Part shown: positions 42,815 to 56,012 of the stretch, one piece after another
Position numbering within the stretch: the first letter of the stretch is position 1
Layout: every line of letters starts with the position of its first letter
Notes under the pieces: generated by a model
Databases searched by the model: none
What the model saw: the letters and a program-made list of their open reading frames with translations, nothing else
What the model was told of the DNA's origin: nothing
Translations under genes and position numbers: made by a program
From: Hygrocybe punicea
Taxonomy: Eukaryota; Basidiomycota; Agaricomycetes; Agaricales; Hygrophoraceae
Direction of reading: 5' to 3'
Length of the DNA stretch: 64,000 nt
Assembly: GCA_963556145.1 (NCBI GenBank)
Contig: OY744462.1
Span: 4,836,001 to 4,900,000 of the forward strand

Positions 42815-45800
42815 TCATGGTCGAGCTGGAAGTAGTGAATCAACGACATAAACACATTCTTTCAAGGTGGACTACTTACCAAGTTGTTCTTTGCGATAGA
42901 ACCAGAAGTATCCGACAACAATAATGAGTTGGGACACAAGGGCCAGCCAGAACAGTGGAAGGGCCATCGGACTCCCTAGTTATCGATTCAAAACAAGGTA
43001 AGCGGTGAGTGAGAATACATGTAAAAAGTCATCGTACCTTTCAAGCCCGATTGTTGGAAATCCCACTTGGAGGCATCCGGGAAAACACTTCCAGGACCAA
43101 TCCTATCTGGAGCTGTTGCTCGCGCAATCATGACACAGACCGAGCCAATAATTTGAGAAAAGGCAAGTGTTGCGCAAACGTGTAGCCGTGAAAGTGTCTA
43201 TACCAGTGATGAGCACTATCAACGTCTTCCCTGTAAATGGTCCATACCTGAAGAAGGATCATGCCAAGTCCAACACCTTGAATGGCATCGAGAACACCAA
43301 GCCAGAGCCATAAAGAGACTCCGAGATAAGGTCCTCCCTTTCCTGCCCAGGGAATGTAAAGGGCCAGAGAAGATGTTCCCCACAGCATCTAACAATATTC
43401 AACTTGCTCAATACGACTAGCGGGGTACACAAGCAGAACAATCTTGCCTGACACCATCTGGGGGCTCCAAGACCCACTGCAAACACTGGTAAAAGCCACG
43501 TGTGTGTCTTGCTGAAATGAGTCAAGATGAGAAGCATAATAGCCCAGACTCCGACAAAGAAGCCAGCAACAAGTAGAGCAATCTGCCATTTCGGTATAGG
43601 CACGGACCAGAGGAAACCCCAGTTCCGACCGTAGGGCTATCGGAACGTTCTTGAGAATTCAACGAAGATGATCAATAAAGGCGTTTGCTTACTCCACTCA
43701 GCCAATAGTCACGTAGGATTTCAGATGCCAAGAACCTATCGAAGCAGTGATTACCATGTGTACTCTGTTACTGTCGTTTAATTTTTCACTTACCAAAGAA
43801 CCAATTTCCGGCGGAATAGCGTCTTCAGAAAATTGGGAACTTTTGGCGGAGTTTGCCGATAGTACTCTACAATTCTGTGAGACCCAGCCACTGAGCCAAT
43901 ATCAAGTAAACGCTTACCAGGCAGACCATACAACATGAGGTAAGCGAAGAGGAAACTCATCGCAGCGAGTGGCCATAGGATAAGAACAATCCACCACGGT
44001 GGGACGTAGGTGGCAGAAACGCCGTTCAATGAATACCCCCAATACCACAATGCCGCGACCCATATTTGTTGCGAACCTTGGACTACGCATGCCCTTAACG
44101 TCCAGACTTCGGTAGCCGCGCCCTGAAACATGATCAGATGGATGATTCAAGTCGTATAGGTATCTACTTACGGCTTCTTCGCCAAAGTTCAGGCCAAAGA
44201 AGAGGAAAGCGGCGGCAGATGCAATAGCGTATGACCAAGTAGCCGCACTTGAAAGAGCCCTATGAGCCGGAATTATCGCTTTCGCAACTGAGGGTAAGCC
44301 AATCATGAAGAAGGCAAGGCCAAAGAAGATCCAAGGAGCGGAAAGAACGTAGACGGAAGGTTTTAGGCGGAACATTGTATACCAGAAAGCCGACGCAGCC
44401 AGGAATATGCCACCGAGAACGTAAAGCTGCATATTATCTTGCCAATTTTGACCGGAAAGAAGAGTGATCTGGAAGCTGGTCGCACTCAACATCTACCATC
44501 CGAGTCATCAACAATGTTATGACACCCATATTCATAACCAACGAACCTGGCCGAGACCAATGACAATAGTGTACAGAGGCCAACCCCCAATCTCACGTGA
44601 CATAAAAATCTGCAGCCTTGTCATGATAACCGCTTCTGGTGCATGAGGTAGGGATCCGCTGTAGTCGGACGCGGAAAATGCTTGGTTATTCGGGGCTGCT
44701 CATAAAGGAAGTCAGTCAGACCCCGTAGATGAACCGCCATCAGTTTTTTCACATACAATCGGGCCTGGAATACAATGACGGTGCAGGGGTACCCCAAACG
44801 GAGTCTCTGTGAGACGATCGTATACTTGCGGCACTGTCAAGTTTGTCCTTGCGAACCTTGCCGAAGAAAGCCTCCTCGCTTTTGATCAAGTATTTTTCGA
44901 TGGAGAGCTCGCCCTTTGAGTTTTCTGCACTGAGCATTTGCAGTTTTTGGACAAAGTCGGAGGCAACTCCGCCGTCAGCGTCGGTAAACTATAATGTGGA
45001 CGTTTGTGAGCATCAGCTAGCGCTAACGAAAAAAAATGTTGCTGACTGAAGCAATAGCCTTATTCAGAGGTGAGTTTGACTTTTCATCCACAATTGACGA
45101 AATCGATTCAACAGAGGACACTCGAGAGTGGGCACCAAACGGTCTATTCGGGACAAGAACAGCATTGGGATCCAAGAAAGGATCCGGTGCATGTTTCTGA
45201 TCCCGAGCAATGGTGCGGTTAGCTTTGTCGAGGAAGTTATTGTAGCCTTGTGGTGTCTCCGCGTTGCCCCGCTGCTGAGCGAAGTAATCGTTACCATCCG
45301 TGGTGTCAAATGAGTTTCTTTGACCATCGTGAACCAGACGTGGCGCCGAGAGGTATTGGTCGCCACTGGGTACAAGAGAATCTGGACTCCACTCTCCAGG
45401 GCTCTGTCCAGGGTTAGGATTGAAAGGCATGCTCATCCGGGATTCATTCATGCTACGACTGTCCCAATCGGGTTGTGATGGGTACGCTTCAGTGACAGGA
45501 TTCCAGTCGTCCGCATCTTGCATAGGAAGGAGTCCCGCGCCATCACAATCTGACTCGCGCCAGGCTTCAGAGCCAGCAAGGGCACGACTCATGTTGATGC
45601 TACGTTTATGGAGGTCTTCCATCCGCTGACGCCATTCAACGACAGGGAAACGTTGAACAGCAGAACGAGCACGAAGGATCGCCCTTTCCTCTTCAGTAGA
45701 CTTGAGCGCCATTTTGATCGTTTTCGTAAGTTGAGACAACATGTGTGCCGTTGCACTAGACTCCACCGGATACCACTAAAAATAATTTGAACGGACATAG

Positions 45801-48800
45801 TTCATTGAGTTGCTAGTTCACGCACCCATCCAGGCATCAGACCCAGCCCGCCCAATCGACTTCCAACACCAAGCGCACCCTTCCTACCGAACTCGACGGC
45901 AACCAGACCGAAAGGTTCGTCGCGAGACGGGATCAAAGCAAAATCGGCCCCGCTGAACAAGTATGGCGGCAGTGCAGTAAACTCAGGCTTGGAGTAGATC
46001 CGTCCGGGATAAAGCTCCATAAGCCGGGCGAGTTTTTCCGCAGCGAATCGACCATATAAATCAATAACCGGTCCCACAGCGATTACCTGGATGGAGGGTC
46101 GCTTATCCAACCTTTGAAATTATTAGTGACGACAACAGAGTAGGAGAAAAAGGAATTTACAATGAAGGCAAGACATCTGCGATCAAATCAACACCTTTCT
46201 GCTTCGACCATCGACCGACAAACACGAAGAGGTCCGAATGTGGATCTTGCTTGATACCAGCCCATTCCTGTGCTTGACGTTTATGCTCCGGTCGCAACGC
46301 TTCGGCTGCCTCATCGATCTGGACATCCTTGGCAGCAACAGCATGTTCATCCAAAGCCTCGATATCACTGGGATCCGGATTGGGTAACGAGTCGACATGT
46401 TTCAGAGTCCACAACGCAGGGTAGCGGGCCCAACTACGTTTACCATATTTGTCAGATACACCAGCAACACCGACACTCTTTTGGTGGACGCTGATGAAAG
46501 AAGCCGCCGCATGGAGTAAATTGAAGGTGTTTCCAAACTGAACATATTTTGTGCAATGTTCTTTGCTGATGTTGAACGCGGAGCAAACCTCCTTCATCTC
46601 TTCCTTCGTACGCAGAGGCCACAGTCCTTGGAATTCAGCATTATGAAGAGACAGACAGACAGGTAATACTTTTGGAAGCAGATAGATGGGAGCCAGCGCG
46701 CCGTGATAATCGTTGATATGATAAATATCGACAGTAGGATTTCTGCGGACAGTAGCTGCGATAGCTTGATTCCAGGTAGAATAGAAGATGGCGGAACTGA
46801 GATCATCCATGCGAGCGGGATAGGGGTCGGCCTTCGTCTGAGCCCGGAACACGGGGCTGTCCAGGATCACATATGTGATGTTGTCCAGAACATGAGTTTC
46901 GACTTCAATCAGATACGGCTCTCCGAAAATGATAACTTCGATAGGTTCCGCAGGGTCGCCGACCGGGTACTCGACATCCTTCACCTTGGGGATGACCCAA
47001 ATGAGGTCGACGTCAGTCATCGCCTTGCCCATAAGACTAGACATGACACCGAGACCACCAATCTTGACTTTGATCTTCCAGTCAATGATCTCATATTCGA
47101 GGGTAGAAATAAGGACTTTTCGACGTTTATTCTTGTCTTCGGGCCAACCGATGATTTCGGTATTATGCTTGTGCCCAAAAATCTTTTCCGACATCGGCTC
47201 CTTCAAGTCTGAGGCAGACTTGTTCCCGAGAATCGGGAAGTACTTGCTGTGGTCTTTGGCAACTTTGGCACCAAACTGATTGTGCTTGATACCATAGAAT
47301 GACCACATGAAGACGACGACGGCCAAGGTGCCGGTGATCAAGGGAATGGAGAGAAGCAACGCATACATGATTGCGCCCACTGACGACTGTCCGCGTGGCT
47401 CCAAAGACCAAGTCATCGTGCTGTCGTCAACGAGTAGGGTCCACGCCAGATGAGGATGTGGGGGAGCAGACATATTGAGGTAATTGGGCGCGTTAGTATT
47501 CGGGGGAAGACGATCCAAAACTCCATCGCCATCGGTATCACCGTAGTAGTAATCATCAAAACCCCAGACGTTGAGCTGGACATACGCGGGCCACGTTGAC
47601 ATGATCTCGAGCGCCCATTTACCATCCGGATTCTGAACCATAAGTGATGAGATTCCCTGATCGAAACCCCAGTTGTTGAAAGGACCACGGGCCAAGAACT
47701 GCGGTACTCGTCGCTGGGCTCCAGAATATCCATGATCTGCATGTACGACAGCAGAGGTCGACAACGCGAGGTGACTCCAGTCTGCATGTTGGTCAGCACA
47801 TGATAAACAAAGGGATAAACCTGATACTGACATTGCACCGTGATATGTTGACCCGCCCAGAAATTTCCCGGGTCCTGGAACACAGAAGGGCTAATGGACG
47901 TGGTGTCCTCCCAGTTATTCCAAGAGGTCCAGTTTCGGCCGAAGTTCCAGGAGTACCTAAACATATCGGCACCGAGAGCGTTATGTGTAAATGTATAGTT
48001 CCCATTGCTAAATCCGAACGAGGTCGAGTTGTAGTCGTTTTCCGGAAAGACCATGACATTGATGGAAGAACCTTTCCGAATCATCAGGTTGTCTACGCTC
48101 TAAATACCTTGTAATCAATCTTAACTCTTCAAATGAAAAAAAGGAGTACATACTCCAGTAGTTGCATTGCCAACCGCAGCAGCGGGATTGTTCAGTTGGA
48201 TGGCTAGTATCCCATCGGGAACGTTATCCAATGTTGCAGACCACGACCATGCGGAAGTCAAACCGCCCGATATCTTCGATGGATCCGGATTGCTAACATT
48301 GCCACATACGATACTGCCCTGTCGGATGGTTGGGTTTCCCCCTTTGCCGGGGGAAGACATGTTGAAAGATGTGGCAGTCGTGACGCTGTCGCAATTCATC
48401 GCCATGTTGAACTCGAAAGCGATGTCCACCGTGGTCGCATTAACGTCACCAGTCTCGACATGGATGCGAGCGTCATGACCAGGAACGAATTTAGTGAGAG
48501 CGGGTCGGGGTAGCATCCATTGAGTGACAGGGACAAGCGCCTTGAAGCCGTAAGGATCCATGGTGAGGGACGGAAGACAGCCGTACCACGGCGCGACACC
48601 ATTATCAAGAAATGACGACCGAGAATCCTGGAGAGTGTATTGTTCGAATGGCGCAAAGAGATTTTGCACCACGGTGCCGGATTGAAAGGGAGTGGATATC
48701 CATAGCGACTGCAGACAGTCAAAAGTATAGGTTTTGGTTGAATTCTCGTTCGTAAACAAGAGCCAGACTTGGTCATTGAAAACGCCATGCAAGGTTTGTG

Positions 48801-50990
48801 TGGAACCAATAGCAGCCCGAGAAACGGACCAAAGACCCATTTCTGTCTCCGTCTGGTTGGAACCAGGACGCTGGATGGTGTAAGTCCAGTTCCCACGCTG
48901 CACAAGATTAAAACCATCCTGGAGGGCACCATAAATGGTTCGCAGATAGTTGAAGTGCGCAAACATCCGCCTTGTAGGTGCAGTAGGATCAAAATGGTCC
49001 AACGCATTCCAGGTATCCTTACAACCGAGCACGGATTTGTCGAGAGGCATATTAAAATACTGCAAGGAACCGAGGGTGTAGCATCCATGACGTTGCCAAG
49101 CGATTGAGCTGGTCATGCTTTGACGACTAGGGCGGTAAGGTTAAGATGCCATCCAATTGTGTAGGGGGGAAAAGACTCACCCATATAGATAATTAGAGGC
49201 GCCGGTGTCGTAAAGATAGAAGTCCTGTTCCTCGCCGTAGAACAGCTGTATACCAGAAAAGACATGACCAAACTGTCCATAGTGTGAAAGCCAGAACATA
49301 CCAGTGGAATACCAGGCATGACAAGAGTTGTAATGAAAGTTCCCAGGACACTTCTTTGTGTTCCGTTCTCCAAACTGGGCCAGCGGAAAACGTCGAAATT
49401 ACTGGTTCCATACATATGTTTGGGATCCACGACCCCAGTAGAGGGATTAAGGAAGTCATTATTGACGAACATCTGGTTCCAAGCTGTGATAAAGTTCGTG
49501 TTGACGTCGTAGGCCACGTCGAGATTTCCGTCCATTCCGAGAAAACGTGTGAGCGAACGATAAATGGAGTAATGGAAAGCCACAGCATCCAAGGCATTAA
49601 GAGGAGCACTGCGAAGGAAGAAGCCATCTTGTGAGGCCGTCAGGTTGGCCGCAGCCAAGAAACCGGGAGGAAGCTGGGTAGGTGTGCGACCGCGTCCACT
49701 GGATAGATGGAATAAATGGTCATACATGCTATTCTCAGAGGGGTCAAAATGACATACAGGTAAAGAGACCCAAAGGTATCACCACCGGTGACCTCGCCAG
49801 GGATGAAGAAGTTAGTTTTGTTGAGGGCAGCAGCACAAGCCCTGGTGCTCGAAGCCCAATCAGCGAGAGCATCAACAGTGACCTGAGTAGCCTTGTCGAC
49901 ACGGATGGCGTCAAAATCGAGCGCAGTAATAGCCATACACGAGAAAACTTTAAGCTTCGCCATGACAGACGGTTGCCACTCCCGGAGACGATCTTGGACG
50001 GAAGCGAACTTGGACAATTGACGTTGCCAATCGGGATGGACACCGAAAGCTTCCATGTCTCCGTACTGATCGAAATCGGAATCCAAACAACCGTTGGTAA
50101 CGATATCGACTACGGTCCCATCCTCTTGCCAGAACTTGGGGAGCGCACAAGAGGTATTCCGGGTATTGCCTATCTGTTGACAAAGACCGCTTCAGCACGG
50201 TAGCAAACAATGTTACGGGTAAGAACATACCTTGAAGTCGGCGTACTCGGTGAAGTTCCAGGGCATGTATCGAGGATGCTTCCAGACCGAGTTGTGCTCG
50301 TTGAGATCGAATGGCGTACTGACATTCAAAAACCTGGAGAGCAAGGTCATTGGATGCTGCTATGAGCAAAAGGGAGTGACGTACCCGTCAAAGCCGATGA
50401 GATCACCCATGGTTCCAACGGTAAAATCCACCATCAAATACATGCCACGAGCATGAATTGCGTCGATGGTATTGCGCCAGTCGTCGATGGTACCCCAATG
50501 AGGGTCGAGAACGGACATATCGATGGGAGAGTAACCTGCGACGACAGGGTCAAAAAGCCCAAGAGGAGAATAAGAGCAAAGACTGACTGTCTGCTTGCCA
50601 AAGCATGTTCAAGAAGGGAGTTCCGGAGATGAAGATGACCCTGACGCCCATGCCCGCCAGGTAGTCCAATTTGGAGGCGAGACCTTTGAGGTCGCCACCA
50701 AAACGCAGCTGTGTTTCTCTCCAGTCTGTCTCGAACGCGGTTCCGAAGTAGTCATTATTCGATGGGTCGCCATCGGCGAACTTGTCGAGGAGAATGGTGT
50801 ATATGGGGAGCGAACGCCAATTAGCGGGAGATGGAGTATATGAAGACCTTTTTGTGGTTGAGTATTGGAGCACGGAAGTTGCGTCCTGGTTGTTGTTGAT
50901 GTTGTAATTAACGAGATCTGCACGGTAGGGAGACGCCCCGACGAGACTCGCAAGGAGGGAGAGCACGGAAAGAGCGGCGGTGAGCCGCAT
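42815..50990 (-). CDS. AGS1: Cell-wall alpha-1,3-glucan synthase (Ags1/Mok1 type)
   Basis: This very large plasma-membrane enzyme (roughly 2,300-2,400 residues) builds wall alpha-1,3-glucan. From the N-terminus: a signal peptide ([20 protein letters not shown]); an extracellular GH13 alpha-amylase-like domain ([40 protein letters not shown], the nucleophile region [13 protein letters not shown], the acid/base region [14 protein letters not shown]); beta-rich domains; one membrane segment (about 47340-47280); then a cytosolic GT5 glycogen-synthase-like domain. The GT5 part shows the nucleotide-sugar loop [43 protein letters not shown] and the E-x7-E motif EPFGLVAVE. The C-terminal third is a multi-pass exporter region. 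Exons are large with introns of about 50-60 bp. After the last intron the reading frame ends ...[12 protein letters not shown]. No frame damage was noticed. Confidence 0.92.
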
Positions 50991-51747
50991 GACGGTGGAG
51001 AAGAAAGACAAAAGCAAAAAAAAAAATTAGTGGGTCGAAAGGGTGAGGATAAGGCTGTGAGTCGGAAGAGTGGAAAAGGCGAGGCAATGAAAAAGCTGTT
51101 ATCACTTATTTGCGCTCAGGCACAGCCTGAGTGATTGCGCTCATGGTCAGGAACCCGGCCATAATTTATGCATTGGCGGCAACGGTCATTGCTTCATCGA
51201 GCGTGTTAAATGTACAGCAATGGGCTATCGTGCAGTGTGCAGACTGTGGACTGACTGTAGACTGTACAGTGTAAGCTAGCTAGCATACTTGCAGCGACAC
51301 CCGTTGCCAATATTCCAAATTTGTCCGCTGGATACCAACATTCCATCAGAGTTACTTCGCGTAACCTGACGTCGGACGCTTGAAGGCTGTGAGCCGTCGT
51401 TCAGAATAATCCGGATAAGCTTGATGGTCGTGAGCCATTGACGTGAAGGCGACAAGTTTGGTAAAGAAATGATGCTTCGTCTGTGTGATTGGCCCATATA
51501 TCCTCTGCCAATGCGGCTGTGTGAAGCCTGTAGCGTGAGGGCTGACGACTTGGAAGCTTGCAAAAGCTTGTTCTTGTCGTTGTTCTTGTCGTTGTCGTTG
51601 TCGTTGTCCTCCAGCCTTTTGTTCTGCGTGGTTGCTGCTTTGGTCAGCAGGGCTCCCGCTTGTCTCGAACCCCACCAACATTCTGCTTTCCGGCATTTCG
51701 TCTTTCATCGCTAGGACAATCATTCTCCATACGACGACAACCCCGTA
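50991..51747. promoter_or_regulatory. Divergent upstream region AGS1 / STE11
   Basis: This 757-bp interval lies between opposite starts and should contain both promoters. It has a GTTGTCGTTGTC triplet-like patch at about 51571-51610 and an A-run at about 51016-51027. No TATA box is obvious near either start. Confidence 0.45.
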
Positions 51748-54700
51748 ATGTCCACAATGACCGCGAGCAGTGGCTTGCATCCCATGGATGATCTGTCCCA
51801 ATCCAGTCCCAGACTCTCATCTCCCGCGTCCCCAACGTTATCCTTCCAAAATCAACAGATCGTCCCCTCGCGTTCTTACACCAGCCTCAACCTCAACCTC
51901 ACCCCACTTCGAGGCCAGCTTTCCCCGTTTCCCAGCACTCCATCCATCCTAAAATCTCTCGAACCTCCTCTTGGAATAACCTATCATGAATTCATACGCA
52001 CTTGGTCCGACAATCACGTAGCCCGCTGGTTGTTCGATATCAAGTGTGGAAACCATGCCGGCACATTCAGAGCCAACGACATTCGAGGCGATGTCCTTCT
52101 CGAATTGGACCAAGTCACATTGAAGGAGATGGGCATCGCCAGCATCGGTGATAGGCTCAGGATCGTTAATGCTGTCAAGGCCTTGAGGCAGAAATCCTCA
52201 GCCAAGACAGTCGCCAGTCCGTCTCCTGAACAAGTTCGTCCCAGGACTGGAGACGGACGTCTTCCCGGAGCAATTAGAGATCTCGGAAATGCCCAAAAAC
52301 TTACTCATGAGAGATCTGCTTCGGAAACATCTTTGGGTTCCCGACTGGCAGCACGACGTCTCGAGGTCGGCAGGCCTGCCCCCCTCCAACTTAACCCAAA
52401 CAGAGGGAACGACCTCCCTCGTCTCGTTCGCGATGGCCAAGCACCCGATTCCGCTAGAGTGAATCCTGGTCTTCGGCCTCTGCCTCTGCCCGCACAGACT
52501 TCGTCAACGAGCTTAATATCTACCCCAACCAGCAATGCCAGCAATAACAGCAATGCAACCAATACTAGCAATGCCAGCAGCATCAGCAATAACAGCGTTC
52601 AATCAAACTCTTCCTCGCGATCGGAACGCCCTCTCGTCCCTCCTGTACCACGCAGCCAGCCTCCCGTACCACCACCAAATCGACCTCCCCCACGTTCTCT
52701 ACTCAACGCTTCGCAAATTACCGGCAGAAGGACACCCACCCAGAACGACATTCCATCTTATGCCACTCAACCATTACCCCCAGCACCACAAAACTTAAGT
52801 TTACTCACGCCTGGTACCGCCAATTCCAGTAACTGGGGGTACGGCTTGCCATCAGATCCTCGACCCGGAAATCAGGGTGGTAAGACTTCTGTCCGAGCCA
52901 CTTCGCCTCTGAATTTGCCGCCACGAAACTTCTCCCGCAACAATAATCCCACGCATGGCAGAAATATGTCCCTTTCCTCTCCTAATTCTTCGAGCCCCGC
53001 CAAGCTACCGGTCCGGCCTATGACTGGCAACAGCAGTCATCCTTACGCAACTGCTCAGGGAACGTCCCTACTACCAATTGCAACACAACAGTCGAACACA
53101 CTCTCCCCCATTGCGGAGTCGTTCATTTCTCAGAACACTCCAGTATCAGCGGGTTCACCATCACCTCCCACCCTACCATACACTGTTGGTCGTGGACCAT
53201 TCCCGCTTAATCGCAATATGCCGTCCAACAATGTCCCTTCATTAAATGACTTGCGCTGGAAATTGGTTAAATTTGTTCTCCCCGACGAGGGCCATACCTG
53301 TACGATCAATGTCGCAGACTGCCCAGCCGGTGTTGAAGTACTGGAAAAAGTGTTGAAAAAGGTCGGCAAGTTTGGCTCACGAGGTTCGGACGCCGACGTG
53401 ATGGAACATGTCCAGACCACCGAAGGTGGCTTAACAGTCGATGGCTGGGGCGTTTTCCTGGAGTCTTCCCAAAGTGATAGACCTGGTCAGTTCGATCATC
53501 GGGCTTGCGGAACATACTTTTTATTGACCTCATCATCCAGATGAAGCCTTGACAGAAGCCGAGCTAATGTCCATCTGTCATGCTCCCCCTGACCACCCGT
53601 GGCGAGAAAACGGCCTGATCCTCCGCAGAACTGGAAAGAAGCGCTCGAAAGCTCTTGCTCAGATATTTGGCGAGCCGCCTCCCCCGTATCCGGGGCTGCG
53701 CAACAGCCCTACGACACCTGACGGCAGCTCACCTCCCGTAAACAACAAGACTACAGATGGCCCACTCAGTAGAAACACGAAGCGAGCTAGTTCGATAAGC
53801 ATCCTCAGTGACCTTGGTGTTCGAGATCCGGAGAGAGCTCTTGACCCAGTGTCACCTACTACGCCCAATTCAAGAAGTCCCACAGGCCCAGCAGCAAAAG
53901 TACCATCGAAGTTACGCAACTTCTTTGGACAGCGACCTCCCAGCGAGCTCATCACGACACACCTGACAGAATACTTCCCCTTTACTGAGAAAAAGGTTCT
54001 GGAACGGACGGCTCGTCACAGTATAATGAGGAGCGGTACGCTATCCGGGAGAAGAGATAGCACGATATCTTTCAACCAGCCACTCCCTTCAAGGTTCAGC
54101 AGCAGTACTCAAGGTTCTCAGCCCAGGTTGTCAACTTCTTCGATTTCTTCAAATCCGCCCTCCGTACCCGACAAGGCGTCCCTCTACTCTCCCGATACCG
54201 CAACTCCGATGGATGATATACCTCGGATGTCTTTGTCAACTGATGATGGTCGATCGGTAGAACTTTCAGGGAATGTCGCTGCTCCCCAGCTCTTACCCCC
54301 GGTGACATTCCCATCACAATCACTGGCTGAATCTATGGAAAACTTCACAGAGAATTCCCGCCGGTTGTCGAGGGTCACATCGAACGCTTCTAAACGGATG
54401 AGCTTCATTACCGAACTACGAAGCAAACGAGATCGATCTGATACCGCTAGTCTCATGACTGTTGACCAGATCACCGCAGAGGTGGAAAGTCGCCGAGAGA
54501 GCATAGACGTCGACAGGGAGTCAGATGATTGGACTAAGCTTGAATCTGAAGATGCCGGCGATATCGAAGATTTGGAGACTACTTTGGTTGAAGATGTACC
54601 GAATGAGGTCTCTGATGATGACGGTACCGACAACGACGACGAGCCTGAGCAGCCAGCCAAGTGTCAAGCAGGTTAATCTCACCGACTTCTACATGGGCTT

Positions 54701-55761
54701 TTGCAGATGCTGATTCCATTTGTTTTAGAGATCAAATGGATCAAAGGTGCTCTCATTGGCGCTGGCTCGTTTGGCAAGGTATACCTTGGGATGGATGCCG
54801 CAAACGGTCTCCTCATGGCTGTCAAGCAAGTGGAACTTCCCACAGGCTCGGCTCCTAATCAGGAGCGCAAGAAGAGCATGTTGAGCGCTTTGGAACGAGA
54901 AATCGAGCTACTCAAGAATTTGCAACACGAGAATATTGTGCAATACCTCTGTTCGTCTTGTTAGCTGTGTATTGATCTAATCTTCGATTAACGCTTCATG
55001 ACGCGGATTAGACTCATCCCTGGAAGATGATTTCCTGAACATTTTCCTGGAATACGTTCCCGGTGGATCTGTAACCGCGCTTTTGCGAAGTTACGGTGCA
55101 TTTGAAGAAACTCTTGTGAAAAACTTTGTTCGGCAGATCCTGGAAGGCCTCAACTATCTCCACGAACGTGATATCATTCATCGCGACATCAAAGGTGCCA
55201 ACATTCTCGTAGACAATAAAGGTGGTATTAAGATTTCCGATTTCGGTATCTCCAAGAAAGTAGAGGACAGTGAGTGCACCCATATGTATGGCTTTGTACG
55301 TCACTTATAATCCCTCTAGATCTGCTTCCTGGAAATCGCATGCACCGACCTTCTCTTCAAGGCTCTGTCTTCTGGATGGCGCCAGAGGTGGTGAAACAGT
55401 CTGGACATACTCCCAAGGCTGACATCTGGAGTGTGGGTTGCCTCGTTGTCGAAATGCTTACGGGCGAACACCCTTGGGCTCAGTTAACCCAAATGCAAGC
55501 TATCTTCAAGGTATGGAAAAGCGTAAATTGTTCGACCTGATCTCTTGACTTACCATTTGAGATACTTTGTAGATTGGCTCATCAGCTAAACCTACAATCC
55601 CGTCAGATATCTCCACAGAGGCCCAGGACTTCTTACATCGCACCTTCGAGCTCAATCACGAGGCACGACCTAGTGCAGGAGAGCTGCTTCAGCATTCCTG
55701 GGTCGTAAAACAGCCTACTCATAAAGGTCATTCCGCCAAGCTCACTGTGGTCGCCGATTGA
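51748..55761 (+). CDS. STE11: MAP kinase kinase kinase, Ste11/Byr2 type
   Basis: This Ser/Thr kinase sits at the top of the pheromone/filamentation MAPK cascade. An N-terminal SAM domain (residues about 75-150: [16 protein letters not shown] ... [19 protein letters not shown]) would bind the Ste50 adaptor. A Ser/Asn/Pro-rich linker follows, then a Ras-association-like module (residues about 500-550, [20 protein letters not shown]). A long regulatory linker leads to the C-terminal kinase: [11 protein letters not shown] (P-loop), MAVKQVEL (catalytic Lys), [35 protein letters not shown] and [17 protein letters not shown]. The kinase core is split by several introns. The one before [13 protein letters not shown] (GTTAAT...TGTTTTAG) was chosen because it restores phase. 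About 1,250 residues are predicted. Confidence 0.92.
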
Positions 55762-56012
55762 CAGAGAGTATGACAACTATTTCATCTTTGGTATTTATGC
55801 AATCCAGTGTGTTATGTACAATCACAATGTGTTATTATTTTCTGGGATGTCAAGGCTCGTCATTCCTTTTCCGTTTTGTGCTAGTGCCTGCTCTCGTTCC
55901 TGGACCCCAGTGAGAGGTAGGGTTCTGCTGATACCGTACCAACCCGAACTTCGAGGAACACATGAAGGACTCCGGATGGTGCTTGAAGTTGGCTAAAGTT
56001 CTGGAAACATAT

